A program made the position numbers and the translations under genes. From Myroides sp. 1354 (lineage in GTDB: Bacteria > Bacteroidota > Bacteroidia > Flavobacteriales > Flavobacteriaceae), in the NCBI RefSeq assembly GCF_030324495.1, contig NZ_JACAGN010000016.1:1-64000 (forward strand): 64,000 nucleotides of DNA. Reading direction: 5' to 3'. Under the pieces are notes generated by a model. That model did not search any database. It was given only the letters and a program-made list of their open reading frames with translations, and was not told the origin of the DNA. Shown in pieces: positions 34,607 through 43,553 of the stretch; positions within the stretch are counted from its first letter, which is position 1, and each line of letters starts with the position of its first letter.

Positions 34607-35557
34607 ATGTCAAACCTCGCAAAAGATATTTTATTTGGTATTTCAGTAGCAGATGCACTAGGAGTGCCTGTTGAGTTTAAAAGTCCTGCAGACATTAATC
34701 TAGCTTCTGTACAATCGAATTATCAAGATATATCCAACCGCTTTCTTCCTTTCGGTTCTTGGAACAAGCCCGTTGGTACTTTTAGTGATGATTCTTCTCT
34801 AACTTTTTGTACAGCTGAATATCTAGCAGCTGGTGAAACAGACTTAAACGATCTGATGGATCGCTTTAAACAGTGGTTAAAAGAGGGGTATTGGACAACA
34901 GACGGACACACTTTTGATGTAGGGAGAACGACCTTATTCGCTATTGAGAATTTCATTGCGGATTACAATTGGAGAACGACTGGACTCAACACGGAACGCG
35001 ATAATGGCAATGGTTCATTGATGCGTATAGCTCCTCTACTTCTTCCACTTTTATATGATCAAACGATTACAGATCCTTATCAATATATATGCGACTTTAG
35101 CAGTGTAACTCACGCTCATTCCATATCGGTAGATAGCTGTTTTATCTACCTGATGTATGCAAAACAGTTATATTACGCGAAAGATACGGCTTTGGCTTTC
35201 GTCAAAATGAAGGAAGAATTAGGGATTAATTATGTCAAAAACCCTGTATTCAAACGTCTTTTTTCTGAGGACTTTTTATCCCTTTCTCCTACTCTTTTCA
35301 ATAGTCAAGGTTATGTGGTGGGAAGTTTAGAAATTGCCATGCACAGCCTTCTGACAACGAATAGTTACGAAGAAGCAATCTTACAAGCCATTTCACTGGG
35401 TAAGGATACAGACACCAATGCAGCCATTACGGGCGCTTTAGCTGGGCTTTTATATGGATACGACAGTATTCCTTCTCATTGGATTGACCCCCTCAAAAGA
35501 AAAGAGGATATTGAAGCATTAGCCAATCAACTCTATGCTACTTGTACAAGGGTATAA
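34607..35557 (+). CDS. ADP-ribosylglycohydrolase (DraG/ARH family)
   Basis: A 316-residue, all-helical hydrolase that removes ADP-ribose from proteins or small molecules. The magnesium ligands are visible: GTFSDDSSLTFCTAEYL (DDS near 63), and GKDTDTNAAITGALAGLLYG (DTD near 265). ERDNGNGSLMRIAPL holds the substrate loop. GISVADALGVPVEF is the usual N-terminal block. It is free-standing; no ADP-ribosyltransferase toxin is encoded next to it, so a defensive role is not indicated. Confidence 0.92.
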   Translation: MSNLAKDILFGISVADALGVPVEFKSPADINLASVQSNYQDISNRFLPFGSWNKPVGTFSDDSSLTFCTAEYLAAGETDLNDLMDRFKQWLKEGYWTTDGHTFDVGRTTLFAIENFIADYNWRTTGLNTERDNGNGSLMRIAPLLLPLLYDQTITDPYQYICDFSSVTHAHSISVDSCFIYLMYAKQLYYAKDTALAFVKMKEELGINYVKNPVFKRLFSEDFLSLSPTLFNSQGYVVGSLEIAMHSLLTTNSYEEAILQAISLGKDTDTNAAITGALAGLLYGYDSIPSHWIDPLKRKEDIEALANQLYATCTRV

Positions 35558-35615
35558 TTTTTTACAACCAGACAACGAATAGAGCAATCAGAAAACTACT
35601 TTTTCTATCCACAAG

Positions 35616-36836
35616 TTAACAATTGTAATAGGCTTCGGGTATATTGACCTTTTTCTTTGTCATTGACTCCAATTGCTTGGCTAAGGAATCGAAGAAATAC
35701 GTATCTACTGCAGTAAAAACATAGAGGTAATCCTCCGTTTTAAAATGTACAATTAAATCGGCATATCCACCTCCTTTTGCAGGTAACACATTCTGAAAAG
35801 TAAAATTTTTAATTTTATCGAGGTCTAGAATCAAGGCTGTATCCTGACCTACAAATCCAATTTTATGATTCCTTTCATCCAGCCAAATCCCAGACTGATT
35901 TCCTTGGGATTCTATAATCTTCGTAGGAATGTGTTTTACTTCATCTCTTTCCTTATAACTCACTTGAAGATTCAATCGCTCGGAAAAAGGTAGAAATTCT
36001 GTTAGTTCCATCACGGCTTCATAATCCTCATTTTCTAGAAAATAATCGTATTCGCGTTTATTGTAGAAATGAAGAGAAGTACTGCCATCGTCATAACTAT
36101 GTACTGCGTCATAGGTATAACAAATAGAAGCGCTTATCCCTTGTGTTAATTCAAATTGCAAATAACACTGATCCTCTCTTTCATAGCCGTATTGACTAAC
36201 ATCAATGCTATCGTCTATCCAGAGTTCACGCAATTCGCGATAGCTTGTATCGCTATTGGTTTCATCGTATAGGTTAACGAAATATTCTTGTATAGGCCGA
36301 TTGGCACTCGAATGATCTGCATAAATCTCCAATTGATGGATTAGAATTCCCTCTATTCGAACAGCGTATTTAAACCGCAAATATTTAGTACCGTAATCCG
36401 TCAAATAGGCTTCTACTAAACCTGAGGCTTCCAATTGTTCGTAGGTAATATCCCAAGAGATGCTTTGTTTGGGTGTTGCATATACTTCATAGCCCAAATC
36501 ACCATCGTCAATATACTCCTCTAAGATTTGATAATTTTGATGTGTTTGTTTGGCCCAGATTTTTACTTTATCATCTTCTTTCTTGGTTTTACACACGGCA
36601 AAAAAGGCATCATCGTCAAAGTGAAATCGACTAGACAGCTCTTGATACATCGCTTCAAATCCCTTTAACTCCGTTGAAATATACCGTTGATATTCGGCAA
36701 AAACGAAGAGGTAAGGAACATGACCTAAAACTTGTGCATAGGCATATTTTAGGGTGTGAATCGCTATTGTTTCAATTTCTTGATGGTCAGTATAAAAAAG
36801 GGTGTCTCCTTCTATCCAGGTTTCTTTGTGATCCAT
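35616..36836 (-). CDS. Hypothetical cytosolic protein
   Basis: A 406-residue acidic protein without signal or transmembrane segments. Many short strands with Tyr and Asp (LFYTDHQEIETIAIHTLKYAY; EDQCYLQFELTQG) suggest a multi-domain beta protein. The end (KIGFVGQDTALILDLDKIK ... GGGYADLIVHF) resembles a PH-like fold. No family recognised. It lies downstream of the SUKH-like gene 36940-37884 with a 103-base gap containing its own promoter element. Confidence 0.6.
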   Translation of the reverse strand: MDHKETWIEGDTLFYTDHQEIETIAIHTLKYAYAQVLGHVPYLFVFAEYQRYISTELKGFEAMYQELSSRFHFDDDAFFAVCKTKKEDDKVKIWAKQTHQNYQILEEYIDDGDLGYEVYATPKQSISWDITYEQLEASGLVEAYLTDYGTKYLRFKYAVRIEGILIHQLEIYADHSSANRPIQEYFVNLYDETNSDTSYRELRELWIDDSIDVSQYGYEREDQCYLQFELTQGISASICYTYDAVHSYDDGSTSLHFYNKREYDYFLENEDYEAVMELTEFLPFSERLNLQVSYKERDEVKHIPTKIIESQGNQSGIWLDERNHKIGFVGQDTALILDLDKIKNFTFQNVLPAKGGGYADLIVHFKTEDYLYVFTAVDTYFFDSLAKQLESMTKKKVNIPEAYYNC

Positions 36837-36860
36837 TGACTATTTTTCTTTTTTATTTTG

Positions 36861-36868
36861 CAAAGCTA
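36861..36868 (-). promoter_or_regulatory. -7 element of the 406-residue protein gene
   Basis: TAGCTTTG on the - strand, 25 bases before the ATG at 36836. Confidence 0.45.
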
Positions 36869-36939
36869 GCTGTTCTAGCGATCAAACAAAGGGTTATATA
36901 TCTTCTACCAATATCCAATTGTAGAAACAACCAATTATC

Positions 36940-37884
36940 TTATAATGTTTCAATTAATACGCGTGTTCGATCATAGGGAGATTCCCAAAAGCGCTTGATT
37001 TTTGATTCTAAGCCATTTTCTTTCATCAGGGATTCATCATAAGAATCTTCGGGGAAGAAATTCACCTCTCCAGATTGAATGGATAGGGAGAATCCCTCTG
37101 GTTGTGCCTCAAAGTATCCTTCTGATTTCAACTCGCGCAAAACATCCAAAAGAAGTAAATCCATCGCCTTGCGCTCTACTTCTGTTTTCACTTCTAGCAA
37201 GGTTTCCGCTATCGGCATGTATACCTGATATTTCATTTGCTCTGGATTCCACAGTTTGTCAAAATCAAGGGGTTGTTGTTCAATTTCAGACTTAAAGTCG
37301 TTAAAACTTCCAGCAGCTATTTTGTATCCGTTGTTCTTTGGATCTTTAACCAGAATCAAACCGTATACATCATCCTTTTGTTCTTGTGCCTCAGCGATTA
37401 ATTGGTTGAAGAAGGTTTTCACGGTATCAACCAAACCTGGTTTATAGCCTTGTAAGTTGCTATAAACGGCCGTAATTTGTTGGAAATTTACTTCAGCGTG
37501 ATTTCCTCTCTCCTCCACTGCTTGGTCAAGCATTTCAGCAAAGGTTACTTGTAAATCAATCAAATGGTCATCTTCTAGTAAAAAAAGCTGCTGATTCTCC
37601 ACATTTGCCAGTAAGAGATTTTCATTGTATTCATCTCCTATAGCGAGGAAATTGGCATAGCCCAACTCTTGGATCATTTCATTTTGTTCGATAAAATCAT
37701 CTTCTTCATTAAAAACAGCCCAAAATACATTTGGATTAAATCCAAAGGCTTCCAAATATGCAATAAAAAATGGGGGAATGTCGTGGGCTAAACGATTCTT
37801 TAAGGTGGCTATTTCATCCGCATGCAATCCCAGGCCTTCTTCATAATTACCTTGTGCTTTCAGCTGATCTACTCTATTTTTCAT
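36940..37884 (-). CDS. SUKH/SMI1-like hypothetical protein
   Basis: A 314-residue acidic cytosolic protein. Residues 20-110 fit the SMI1/KNR4 (SUKH) plan loosely: IATLKNRLAHDIPPFFIAYLEAFGF, then NFLAIGDEYNENLLL and LFLLEDDHLIDLQVTF. The C-terminal 200 residues are unrecognised. SUKH proteins are mostly immunity proteins of polymorphic toxins, but standalone members exist, and no toxin gene is next to it. Confidence in the family is moderate only. Confidence 0.5.
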   Translation of the reverse strand: MKNRVDQLKAQGNYEEGLGLHADEIATLKNRLAHDIPPFFIAYLEAFGFNPNVFWAVFNEEDDFIEQNEMIQELGYANFLAIGDEYNENLLLANVENQQLFLLEDDHLIDLQVTFAEMLDQAVEERGNHAEVNFQQITAVYSNLQGYKPGLVDTVKTFFNQLIAEAQEQKDDVYGLILVKDPKNNGYKIAAGSFNDFKSEIEQQPLDFDKLWNPEQMKYQVYMPIAETLLEVKTEVERKAMDLLLLDVLRELKSEGYFEAQPEGFSLSIQSGEVNFFPEDSYDESLMKENGLESKIKRFWESPYDRTRVLIETL

Positions 37885-38019
37885 CTTGTCTTACTTTTAC
37901 TTGCTTTTCTTTCCAAAATAACGCAATTAACAGCAATGAATTGCTCCCTAAAATCAGTGATTTTATTTATATGGGGATCAGAGTTATCAATCATCAGTGA
38001 TCCGTTCACAATAACTACT

Positions 38020-38739
38020 CTATTTTCTATGATTCCTAAAAAGAAGAGTTAACGCTTCTTCTTTTCCTTTCAACATCCAAGATGCACCAAATGAAAACAA
38101 AGCAAGAGTTTCTCCGATAAATACAAATTGAGCAATAGTGGTTAGCGTTTCTAGTGGTTTTCCAAAAGCTGCTAATAAGATTCCAATCCAGATCAAAATT
38201 CCACAGAGGTTGTATAGCGATCTAAACTTAGTTGTTTCTGATTTAAATATATAAAAACAAAAGACACTTAATATAATAAACAGAATTAAAGCTGAAGCAG
38301 TGTGAATAATCTGATTAAAACTAGTATACTCCCCATTAAGTGTATATTGTAACATATCCACTGCTAATTTTTCAGGAGACGTATGACCGCTTTCTAAAGT
38401 ATGAGGTGAAGTAGGGAATAAAGCAATTAAAATTGCACATATTGCTGCAATTCTAGCTAAACTTTTCTCCACTCTATTTTTCTTCTTATCACTAGGATTC
38501 TCAGTATCAGGGGTTGTAGAATAACATATCATCATTAACCCTATTGCAATAAGAATACCCGTAAATATTTCTCTATTATTAGTGAAATAATTATGACTTA
38601 TTGAAGTTTCAAGACGACAACATTTCACAACGCTTAGTATTAAAATTAATGTAGGGAGAAGAAATGCTAAAAACCCAATCAAAAATATAATCTTTTTCCC
38701 TGTTTCTTCAGGATTTCGCTTTTTAATTGCTTGTTTCAT
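38020..38739 (-). CDS. DUF998-like six-TM membrane protein
   Basis: A 239-residue protein with six transmembrane helices (about 20-42, 60-78, 92-110, 147-168, 178-195, 205-225). SISHNYFTNNREIFTGILIA at the first loop and ILIALFPTSPH after the third helix match the pattern of DUF998/Frag1-like membrane proteins in Bacteroidota. Function unknown. Single gene; leader very AT-rich. Confidence 0.65.
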   Translation of the reverse strand: MKQAIKKRNPEETGKKIIFLIGFLAFLLPTLILILSVVKCCRLETSISHNYFTNNREIFTGILIAIGLMMICYSTTPDTENPSDKKKNRVEKSLARIAAICAILIALFPTSPHTLESGHTSPEKLAVDMLQYTLNGEYTSFNQIIHTASALILFIILSVFCFYIFKSETTKFRSLYNLCGILIWIGILLAAFGKPLETLTTIAQFVFIGETLALFSFGASWMLKGKEEALTLLFRNHRK

Positions 38740-38980
38740 ACTATAATTTTTTAATAAAAATTAAATATAAACATATTTTAACAAAATAATATATTAAATT
38801 TATTTTTAAACGTAGGTATTGTATTTTGAAATGAAGATTAAACTAAAAATTATTCATTAATCACTCTATTTTGAACCTTGAATCCTTAACAATGGGCAAA
38901 ATTATAAACAAATACCCATAGACTAACGCATGAAAAGAATGTATACGAGATTTGAATTGTCTTTCAACACAACTAAAAAC

Positions 38981-39008
38981 AAAAAAAGCGTTGAAATAAC
39001 GCTTTTTT
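38981..39008 (-). terminator. Terminator of the outer-membrane protein gene
   Basis: AAAAAAAGCGTT / AACGCTTTTTT stem with a GAAAT loop; on the - strand it lies right after the stop of 39022-39573. Confidence 0.7.
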
Positions 39009-39021
39009 ATATATAACTCTA

Positions 39022-39573
39022 TTAATTCAATCTCCAGTTATACCCAACACCTACCGTAAATGGAAATAATTCATTATCCATGCTGATGTAAGGATCGTCT
39101 TTAACTGCGTCATAATTATCTCTAAATTTCTGAGAGCGAACAGGAATAAAAAATCCTGTAGTGATTTTGTTGCCCTGCTTTCCAACGTGAATATCAACAT
39201 TCACACCAAAGCTCATCCCGTAAGAAACCATATTATATTCTGAAGCACCATCTACTTTTAGTACTCCATTATACCCATAAAGAACTGTAGGATTAACAGA
39301 CAAACGCTCGCTCGCTTTTATTTTATAAGAAGCTCCTATATTCCAACCTGCTTCTTCTAAATTGTATCCCAAACCTGCAAAAACACCAATATTTTTAACC
39401 GGTAAGTATTCAATTTTACCACCTATTCCACCATAATCCAATCCCAATCCTAATCCCATATAAAGCTTATTTGGATCATCATAGCTCCTAGTAGGAGCTT
39501 CTTGTGCAAAAGCTGTAGAAGTAACAGCCATAAAAAGAAAACTAAAACTTAGTTTTTTTAAAAAAGTATTCAT
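39022..39573 (-). CDS. Small outer-membrane beta-barrel protein
   Basis: The 183-residue protein starts at the ATG 39573 (MNTFLKKLSFSFLFM), giving a clear signal peptide ending in FAQ. The mature part has eight or so amphipathic strands (LYMGLGLGLDYGGIGGKIEY; NIGVFAGLGYNLEEAGWNIG) and ends with a strand closing in a near-terminal aromatic residue (VGYNWRLN), typical of OmpA-like or OprF-type small barrels. No peptidoglycan-binding domain is attached. Single gene with its own terminator. Confidence 0.75.
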   Translation of the reverse strand: MNTFLKKLSFSFLFMAVTSTAFAQEAPTRSYDDPNKLYMGLGLGLDYGGIGGKIEYLPVKNIGVFAGLGYNLEEAGWNIGASYKIKASERLSVNPTVLYGYNGVLKVDGASEYNMVSYGMSFGVNVDIHVGKQGNKITTGFFIPVRSQKFRDNYDAVKDDPYISMDNELFPFTVGVGYNWRLN

Positions 39574-39888
39574 AGTAAGATATAATAAATAATTTAAATG
39601 CGCTTGAATAAGAAGATACACACTCTCCTCCTCAACCTACTTCGTTAAATAAAATAATTTGAGGATGCAATATTAAGAATTTTAACTCACTCTAATGTTA
39701 AAAATGTTAAATAAATTACCGCCACATGACTCCCCTCATAATGTACATCGATTTAGCTAGTACATTCTCATCTTCTATTCCTCAATTTTATTTTAAAACC
39801 ACCAATTTTGGGGATATGACACCTTTCATTAATAAGGTACATTTACGCTTGAATGAAGAATCTTTATCTAAACTAAAAAGATAGGCAA

Positions 39889-40596
39889 ATGACAACTTTA
39901 AACGAAATTGAAAAGGAATTAGAAATACAATACCCTCCTCTTTATAAAAAACTATTTGCTGATGGTATGTTGGATTTAGGTCCAACAGGAATGGATTGGT
40001 CTAGGATTACCTTTCCTAAACTCAAACAACAACCACCTCTGCTGTTGTTTGGAGAAGATATTGAAATTTGGAATCCCACAGAATACAAAGCTGGGATCTT
40101 GGAGATTAAAGACCTAGAGGTATACGATATTGCAACAAAATATCACTTCGTTCCCTTTGCTAAAAATGGAGCAGGTGATTTATACGTTTTTCAATTCGAT
40201 TTGCAAAATGGCGAGGATATTCCCATTACTTTTTTTCCGCATGACGATTGTGAAGCTGAAATTTTAGCGAAAAACTTACAAGACTTTATTTTTAGACAAT
40301 TGGTAGAAGCAACGCGAGAAATAGACGATTGCGCTATGGTTTTTGAAGAAGAGGAAAAGGAAATCAAAATCAATTTTCAAAGCCAACTGCATACCCATCG
40401 TCCTTATCTAACTGTACGACAGATAGAAATCTTAGAGGAAATATACGAAAGAAAAGTAACAGAATATGCCTATACATTGCCCAATGGTAGCAAAGCAACA
40501 GCAGAAGGATTGGCAACCTTTGAGGAAGTGGAAGAAATTATAAAACGCGAAATTAACTTCAATCACCTCAACACTAAATTTGATTACACGATTTAA
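39889..40596 (+). CDS. SUKH/SMI1-KNR4 family protein
   Basis: A 235-residue acidic cytosolic protein. The first 130 residues match SMI1/KNR4: IEKELEIQYPPLYKKLFADGM at the start, VYDIATKYHFVPFAKNGAGDLYVFQFD at the core. Members in bacteria usually neutralise nuclease or other toxins, but here no toxin is found within 3 kb, so it is an orphan. The C-terminal 90 residues form a charged helical tail. Confidence 0.7.
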   Translation: MTTLNEIEKELEIQYPPLYKKLFADGMLDLGPTGMDWSRITFPKLKQQPPLLLFGEDIEIWNPTEYKAGILEIKDLEVYDIATKYHFVPFAKNGAGDLYVFQFDLQNGEDIPITFFPHDDCEAEILAKNLQDFIFRQLVEATREIDDCAMVFEEEEKEIKINFQSQLHTHRPYLTVRQIEILEEIYERKVTEYAYTLPNGSKATAEGLATFEEVEEIIKREINFNHLNTKFDYTI

Positions 40597-40638
40597 CATT
40601 AAAGCCAAGAAATACAGTAACCCTCTTCTTATTCTAGT

Positions 40639-41109
40639 ATGACAGCACCTAAAAAATATAGCCTAAAAATAGTATTCATCGTTGTATTTGTATACTTGGG
40701 AACAGCGATTCCCCTTCAAGCTCAAGATCAACTCTTTGGTCCTTCATTCAGTTATCAATATCAAAATCGCACTATGTTCAAAACAGGGCTTTACTATGCT
40801 GCGGAACTCAATTCAAAGCATATTATCAAAGTAGATGCTACAGCCAATTTCACGTGGATAGAAAATAAATTCATTGTAATTCCTGAAATTGCAACCACTT
40901 ACTATTCTGAAATGTATTACATTGGATTATTTGGACGAACCGAATTCACTCCTTATACCTTAACACCTAAGATAGGATTGTCATTTGCTACTTTCATTGA
41001 ACTGGATTTTGGATACGGATTTCCGCTGGCCAACAAAGGTGAATTTCGTCCCATCAAAGGTTTTACAACTTCTTTGCGCTTGAATATTCCCATCAACTAT
41101 AAGTTGTAA
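40639..41109 (+). CDS. Exported beta-barrel-like hypothetical protein
   Basis: A 156-residue protein with a signal peptide (residues 1-29, cut after LQA) and strand-rich mature part (KTGLYYAAELNSKHIIKVDA; YYIGLFGRTEF; GFTTSLRLNIPINYKL). It fits an eight-stranded outer-membrane barrel or lipocalin-like protein. It follows the SUKH gene by 42 bases and may share its transcript. Family not recognised. Confidence 0.55.
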   Translation: MTAPKKYSLKIVFIVVFVYLGTAIPLQAQDQLFGPSFSYQYQNRTMFKTGLYYAAELNSKHIIKVDATANFTWIENKFIVIPEIATTYYSEMYYIGLFGRTEFTPYTLTPKIGLSFATFIELDFGYGFPLANKGEFRPIKGFTTSLRLNIPINYKL

Positions 41110-41167
41110 TGCTTGGATTGACTACGTACAACAAATGTACATTTTTTCTATTCCTGGAAGACCTTTT

Positions 41168-42043
41168 TCAATCTTTGGTATACCTATTCTTATATTCTAA
41201 CGGTGTAAATCCCGTTTGTCTTTTAAAAAAAATAGACAAATGATTCGCTTCTTTAAACCCCAACCGATACGAAATTGCATTCACTGGTAGATCTTTGTAT
41301 AATAAACATCTACTGATTTCCATCACGATTCGCTTACAAATCCACTTATAAGGCGTTGTGTTTTCAATTTTTTGAAATGCATATTCAACTGTTCTCAAGC
41401 CTAGGTTTAATTCCTCTGCATACATCTTCACACTATAGCTTTTATTCAAATTCTTATTTACAAAATCTTTAAATTTCGCTACAATTAATTTTTCATGAGA
41501 CACTGTTAGTTTCTCCTCTACAGCGGATTGATTCAACGAGCATTCTAAAAAAATTAAAACATTAAACAGATAATTATTCAACACGTATTGTTGTTTAGGA
41601 TAGTAGGGTTTATTTAATTCTTGATTGATGATATTAAATAATAAAACTAATTCATCAAAATGATTGTTGACATTAATACTTTTACAAGTTCCCGCATACT
41701 TAAATATAGTAGACGTGTGAAAAAACTGAAAATGCATTTCATCAATACAAAAAAAATCTTCCGTAAAAATGATAACCTTTGCGTTATAATCTATGGGATC
41801 CTTCCATTCAACCACTTGATTTTTAAAAAGAACTAATACCTCTTTGGCTACCACTTGTATAGGATTAAAATCAACATTTAAAGTACCTTCTCCTTCAGTA
41901 AACAGGTGAATACTAAAAAAACTAAGCTCATGAGGGGCAAAAATAAAATCTTGTCTTAGCTCCAAGACTCTATCTAAATTCTCGCAATTTATATACAGTC
42001 TAGTAGAGGACCGATGCATAAACGGCTCTAAAGGTATGTTCAT
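41168..42043 (-). CDS. AraC-family transcriptional regulator
   Basis: A 291-residue regulator: an N-terminal cupin-like sensor (residues 20-130), and a C-terminal AraC domain (190-290) with YSVKMYAEELNLGLRTVEYAF and LPVNAISYRLGFKEANHLS + FFKRQTGFTPLEYK. No metabolic gene is adjacent, so the target is unknown. Convergent to the barrel gene and followed on the upstream side by a long non-coding region. Confidence 0.85.
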   Translation of the reverse strand: MNIPLEPFMHRSSTRLYINCENLDRVLELRQDFIFAPHELSFFSIHLFTEGEGTLNVDFNPIQVVAKEVLVLFKNQVVEWKDPIDYNAKVIIFTEDFFCIDEMHFQFFHTSTIFKYAGTCKSINVNNHFDELVLLFNIINQELNKPYYPKQQYVLNNYLFNVLIFLECSLNQSAVEEKLTVSHEKLIVAKFKDFVNKNLNKSYSVKMYAEELNLGLRTVEYAFQKIENTTPYKWICKRIVMEISRCLLYKDLPVNAISYRLGFKEANHLSIFFKRQTGFTPLEYKNRYTKD

Positions 42044-42385
42044 AGTATTGTCTTTCTTTCATCGTTAAACCCTATTTATAGGCTTAAATTGAAAAAACAA
42101 AACAAAGTAAAATTGACAAAACATTAGGATAGAAACCTGAATTTAAAGTATATATACACGCATATTACTGCAAATAATTTCACACCTTAATCAAGTTTTA
42201 TCCCACAAAACATCAATAAATAATCATTTTTTAAGCCCAAACTTAAATTAAACATTATTTCAACAAATAGAACAAAAAAAAAATTAACAAAAAATACACA
42301 AATAAAACTAAAAAATTCAAATGTTTTTTAGTATCCACAGCATCCATCTTATCCGAAGAAAAAAAGAATAAAATACTATAATGCA

Positions 42386-42413
42386 AAAAGCATTCTATTG
42401 CTAGAATGCTTTT
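42386..42413. terminator. Terminator-like hairpin
   Basis: AAAAGCATTCT / AGAATGCTTTT, perfect 11-base stem with a 6-base loop, T-rich after it on both strands. No gene ends here that I can see, so a small RNA or a lost gene may be involved. A second palindrome, AATCCTA-CAG-TAGGATT, is at 42437-42453. Confidence 0.45.
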
Positions 42414-42492
42414 AAGGGGATTTTCTGTTTCTTTTAAATCCTACAGTAGGATTCCTCTAAAAAATTGTTGTTGTTTGTTCTTGAGCTTAAGT

Positions 42493-42593
42493 AATAAAGC
42501 CACTCGGTCGTTAAACCTCAAAAAGGTAAGTTTACACTAAACACCTTTAATGCAATAGTCCCCACTAACTCCTTACCTTTGAGTGGCTTTATT
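42493..42593. ncRNA. Candidate structured non-coding RNA
   Basis: A 101-base element whose ends form a perfect 13-base stem (AATAAAGCCACTC at 42493-42505 with GAGTGGCTTTATT at 42581-42593). Inside, after a one-sided bulge of about 16 bases, AAAGGTAAG (42522-42530) pairs perfectly with CTTACCTTT (42572-42580), which directly abuts the outer stem; the terminal loop is about 41 bases. No protein frame fits. It lies in a 780-base gene-free region between the AraC gene and a secreted protein. The layout (long rod with a large asymmetric bulge) recalls 6S-like RNAs, but I cannot assign it. Strand is undetermined. Confidence 0.45.
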
Positions 42594-42798
42594 TATATCT
42601 GTATTCAACGAATCTTAGATAAACCGCTGTAAGGCGAAAGAGCCTCTCTTTTATTGTGCTTAACAAAAGTAAATACAGATGACTCGTTTCATACTATTGA
42701 TTAACGAATAAAAAAGAGAGATTACCGCAAAAGGAAAAAATTGTATTTTACTCTTCCTTTCGTTGTAATCTCATCCTTCATCTACACGCCTACACAAA

Positions 42799-42820
42799 AA
42801 AAGAACGCTACTAGCGCTCT
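42799..42820 (-). terminator. Terminator of the His-rich protein gene
   Basis: On the - strand AGAGCGCT-AGT-AGCGTTCT followed by TTTTTTTG, directly after the stop at 42827. Confidence 0.6.
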
Positions 42821-42826
42821 TTTGTA

Positions 42827-43288
42827 TTAATCACAGTGTTCGTGTTTGTGCTTGTGTTTATTTTTATTTTTGTGTTTGTCTTTGTACTTATTGCTTTTGT
42901 GATAATGATGGTCTCTCTTGTGATCATAAGGGCGATAATGGGTGTACACATACGCATTGTCATTCCATTTTTCTTGTTGCTCAATAGTCAAGATATCTCC
43001 TATTTTAATTCGTACCTCCCTATACAATTGGTCTCTTTTTCGATTGAGTTCAGATTCACTATACCGTTTTGAACTAGCCCAACTACTATATTGACTCTCG
43101 CAATCTCTTTGATATTGTCTAATCTGATTCCATTGGCTGTCTTTTAGCCCTAAAATGGATGCATCATCGTAAACTAATGATACTAATCCTCCTAAATTAA
43201 CACCAATACTCGTACTGTTAACTTTTGTTTGTGCATTTGCAAAAGAAACCATGCATGCAAATACTCCAACAATAATGCTCTTTTTCAT
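42827..43288 (-). CDS. Secreted protein with His/Lys-rich tail
   Basis: A 153-residue protein from the ATG at 43288, with a signal peptide ending ANAQ. The middle (residues 45-115) contains SQWNQIRQYQRDCESQY and GDILTIEQQEKWND, the LTxxQ pattern of Spy/CpxP-like periplasmic proteins. The last 35 residues are an extreme His/Lys run (HKRDHHYHKSNKYKDKHKN and onward), a plausible metal-binding or polyanion-binding tail. A periplasmic metal (Ni, Zn, Cu) chaperone is suggested by this but not proven. Confidence 0.65.
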   Translation of the reverse strand: MKKSIIVGVFACMVSFANAQTKVNSTSIGVNLGGLVSLVYDDASILGLKDSQWNQIRQYQRDCESQYSSWASSKRYSESELNRKRDQLYREVRIKIGDILTIEQQEKWNDNAYVYTHYRPYDHKRDHHYHKSNKYKDKHKNKNKHKHKHEHCD

Positions 43289-43553
43289 ATTACTACTTGT
43301 TTTTATTCTCAATTTTTTATTTTGTTAGTAAGGCAAAATAATTGTTGATAAAAAAACAATCCTCATTTTATATCTCTTTTTTACAAGAAGATTAAATCAA
43401 ATTAAAGCATATGTTAGTAATTTTCAAACAAAATTCACTTATTATTAACTATTCAACAACCCTAATTCCTCTACTTCTCACAAAGAGAATTGATTAGAAC
43501 TTCGCATAACACGAATAATCAAAAAAACAGAATACTCGATCTTATAGCTATTC

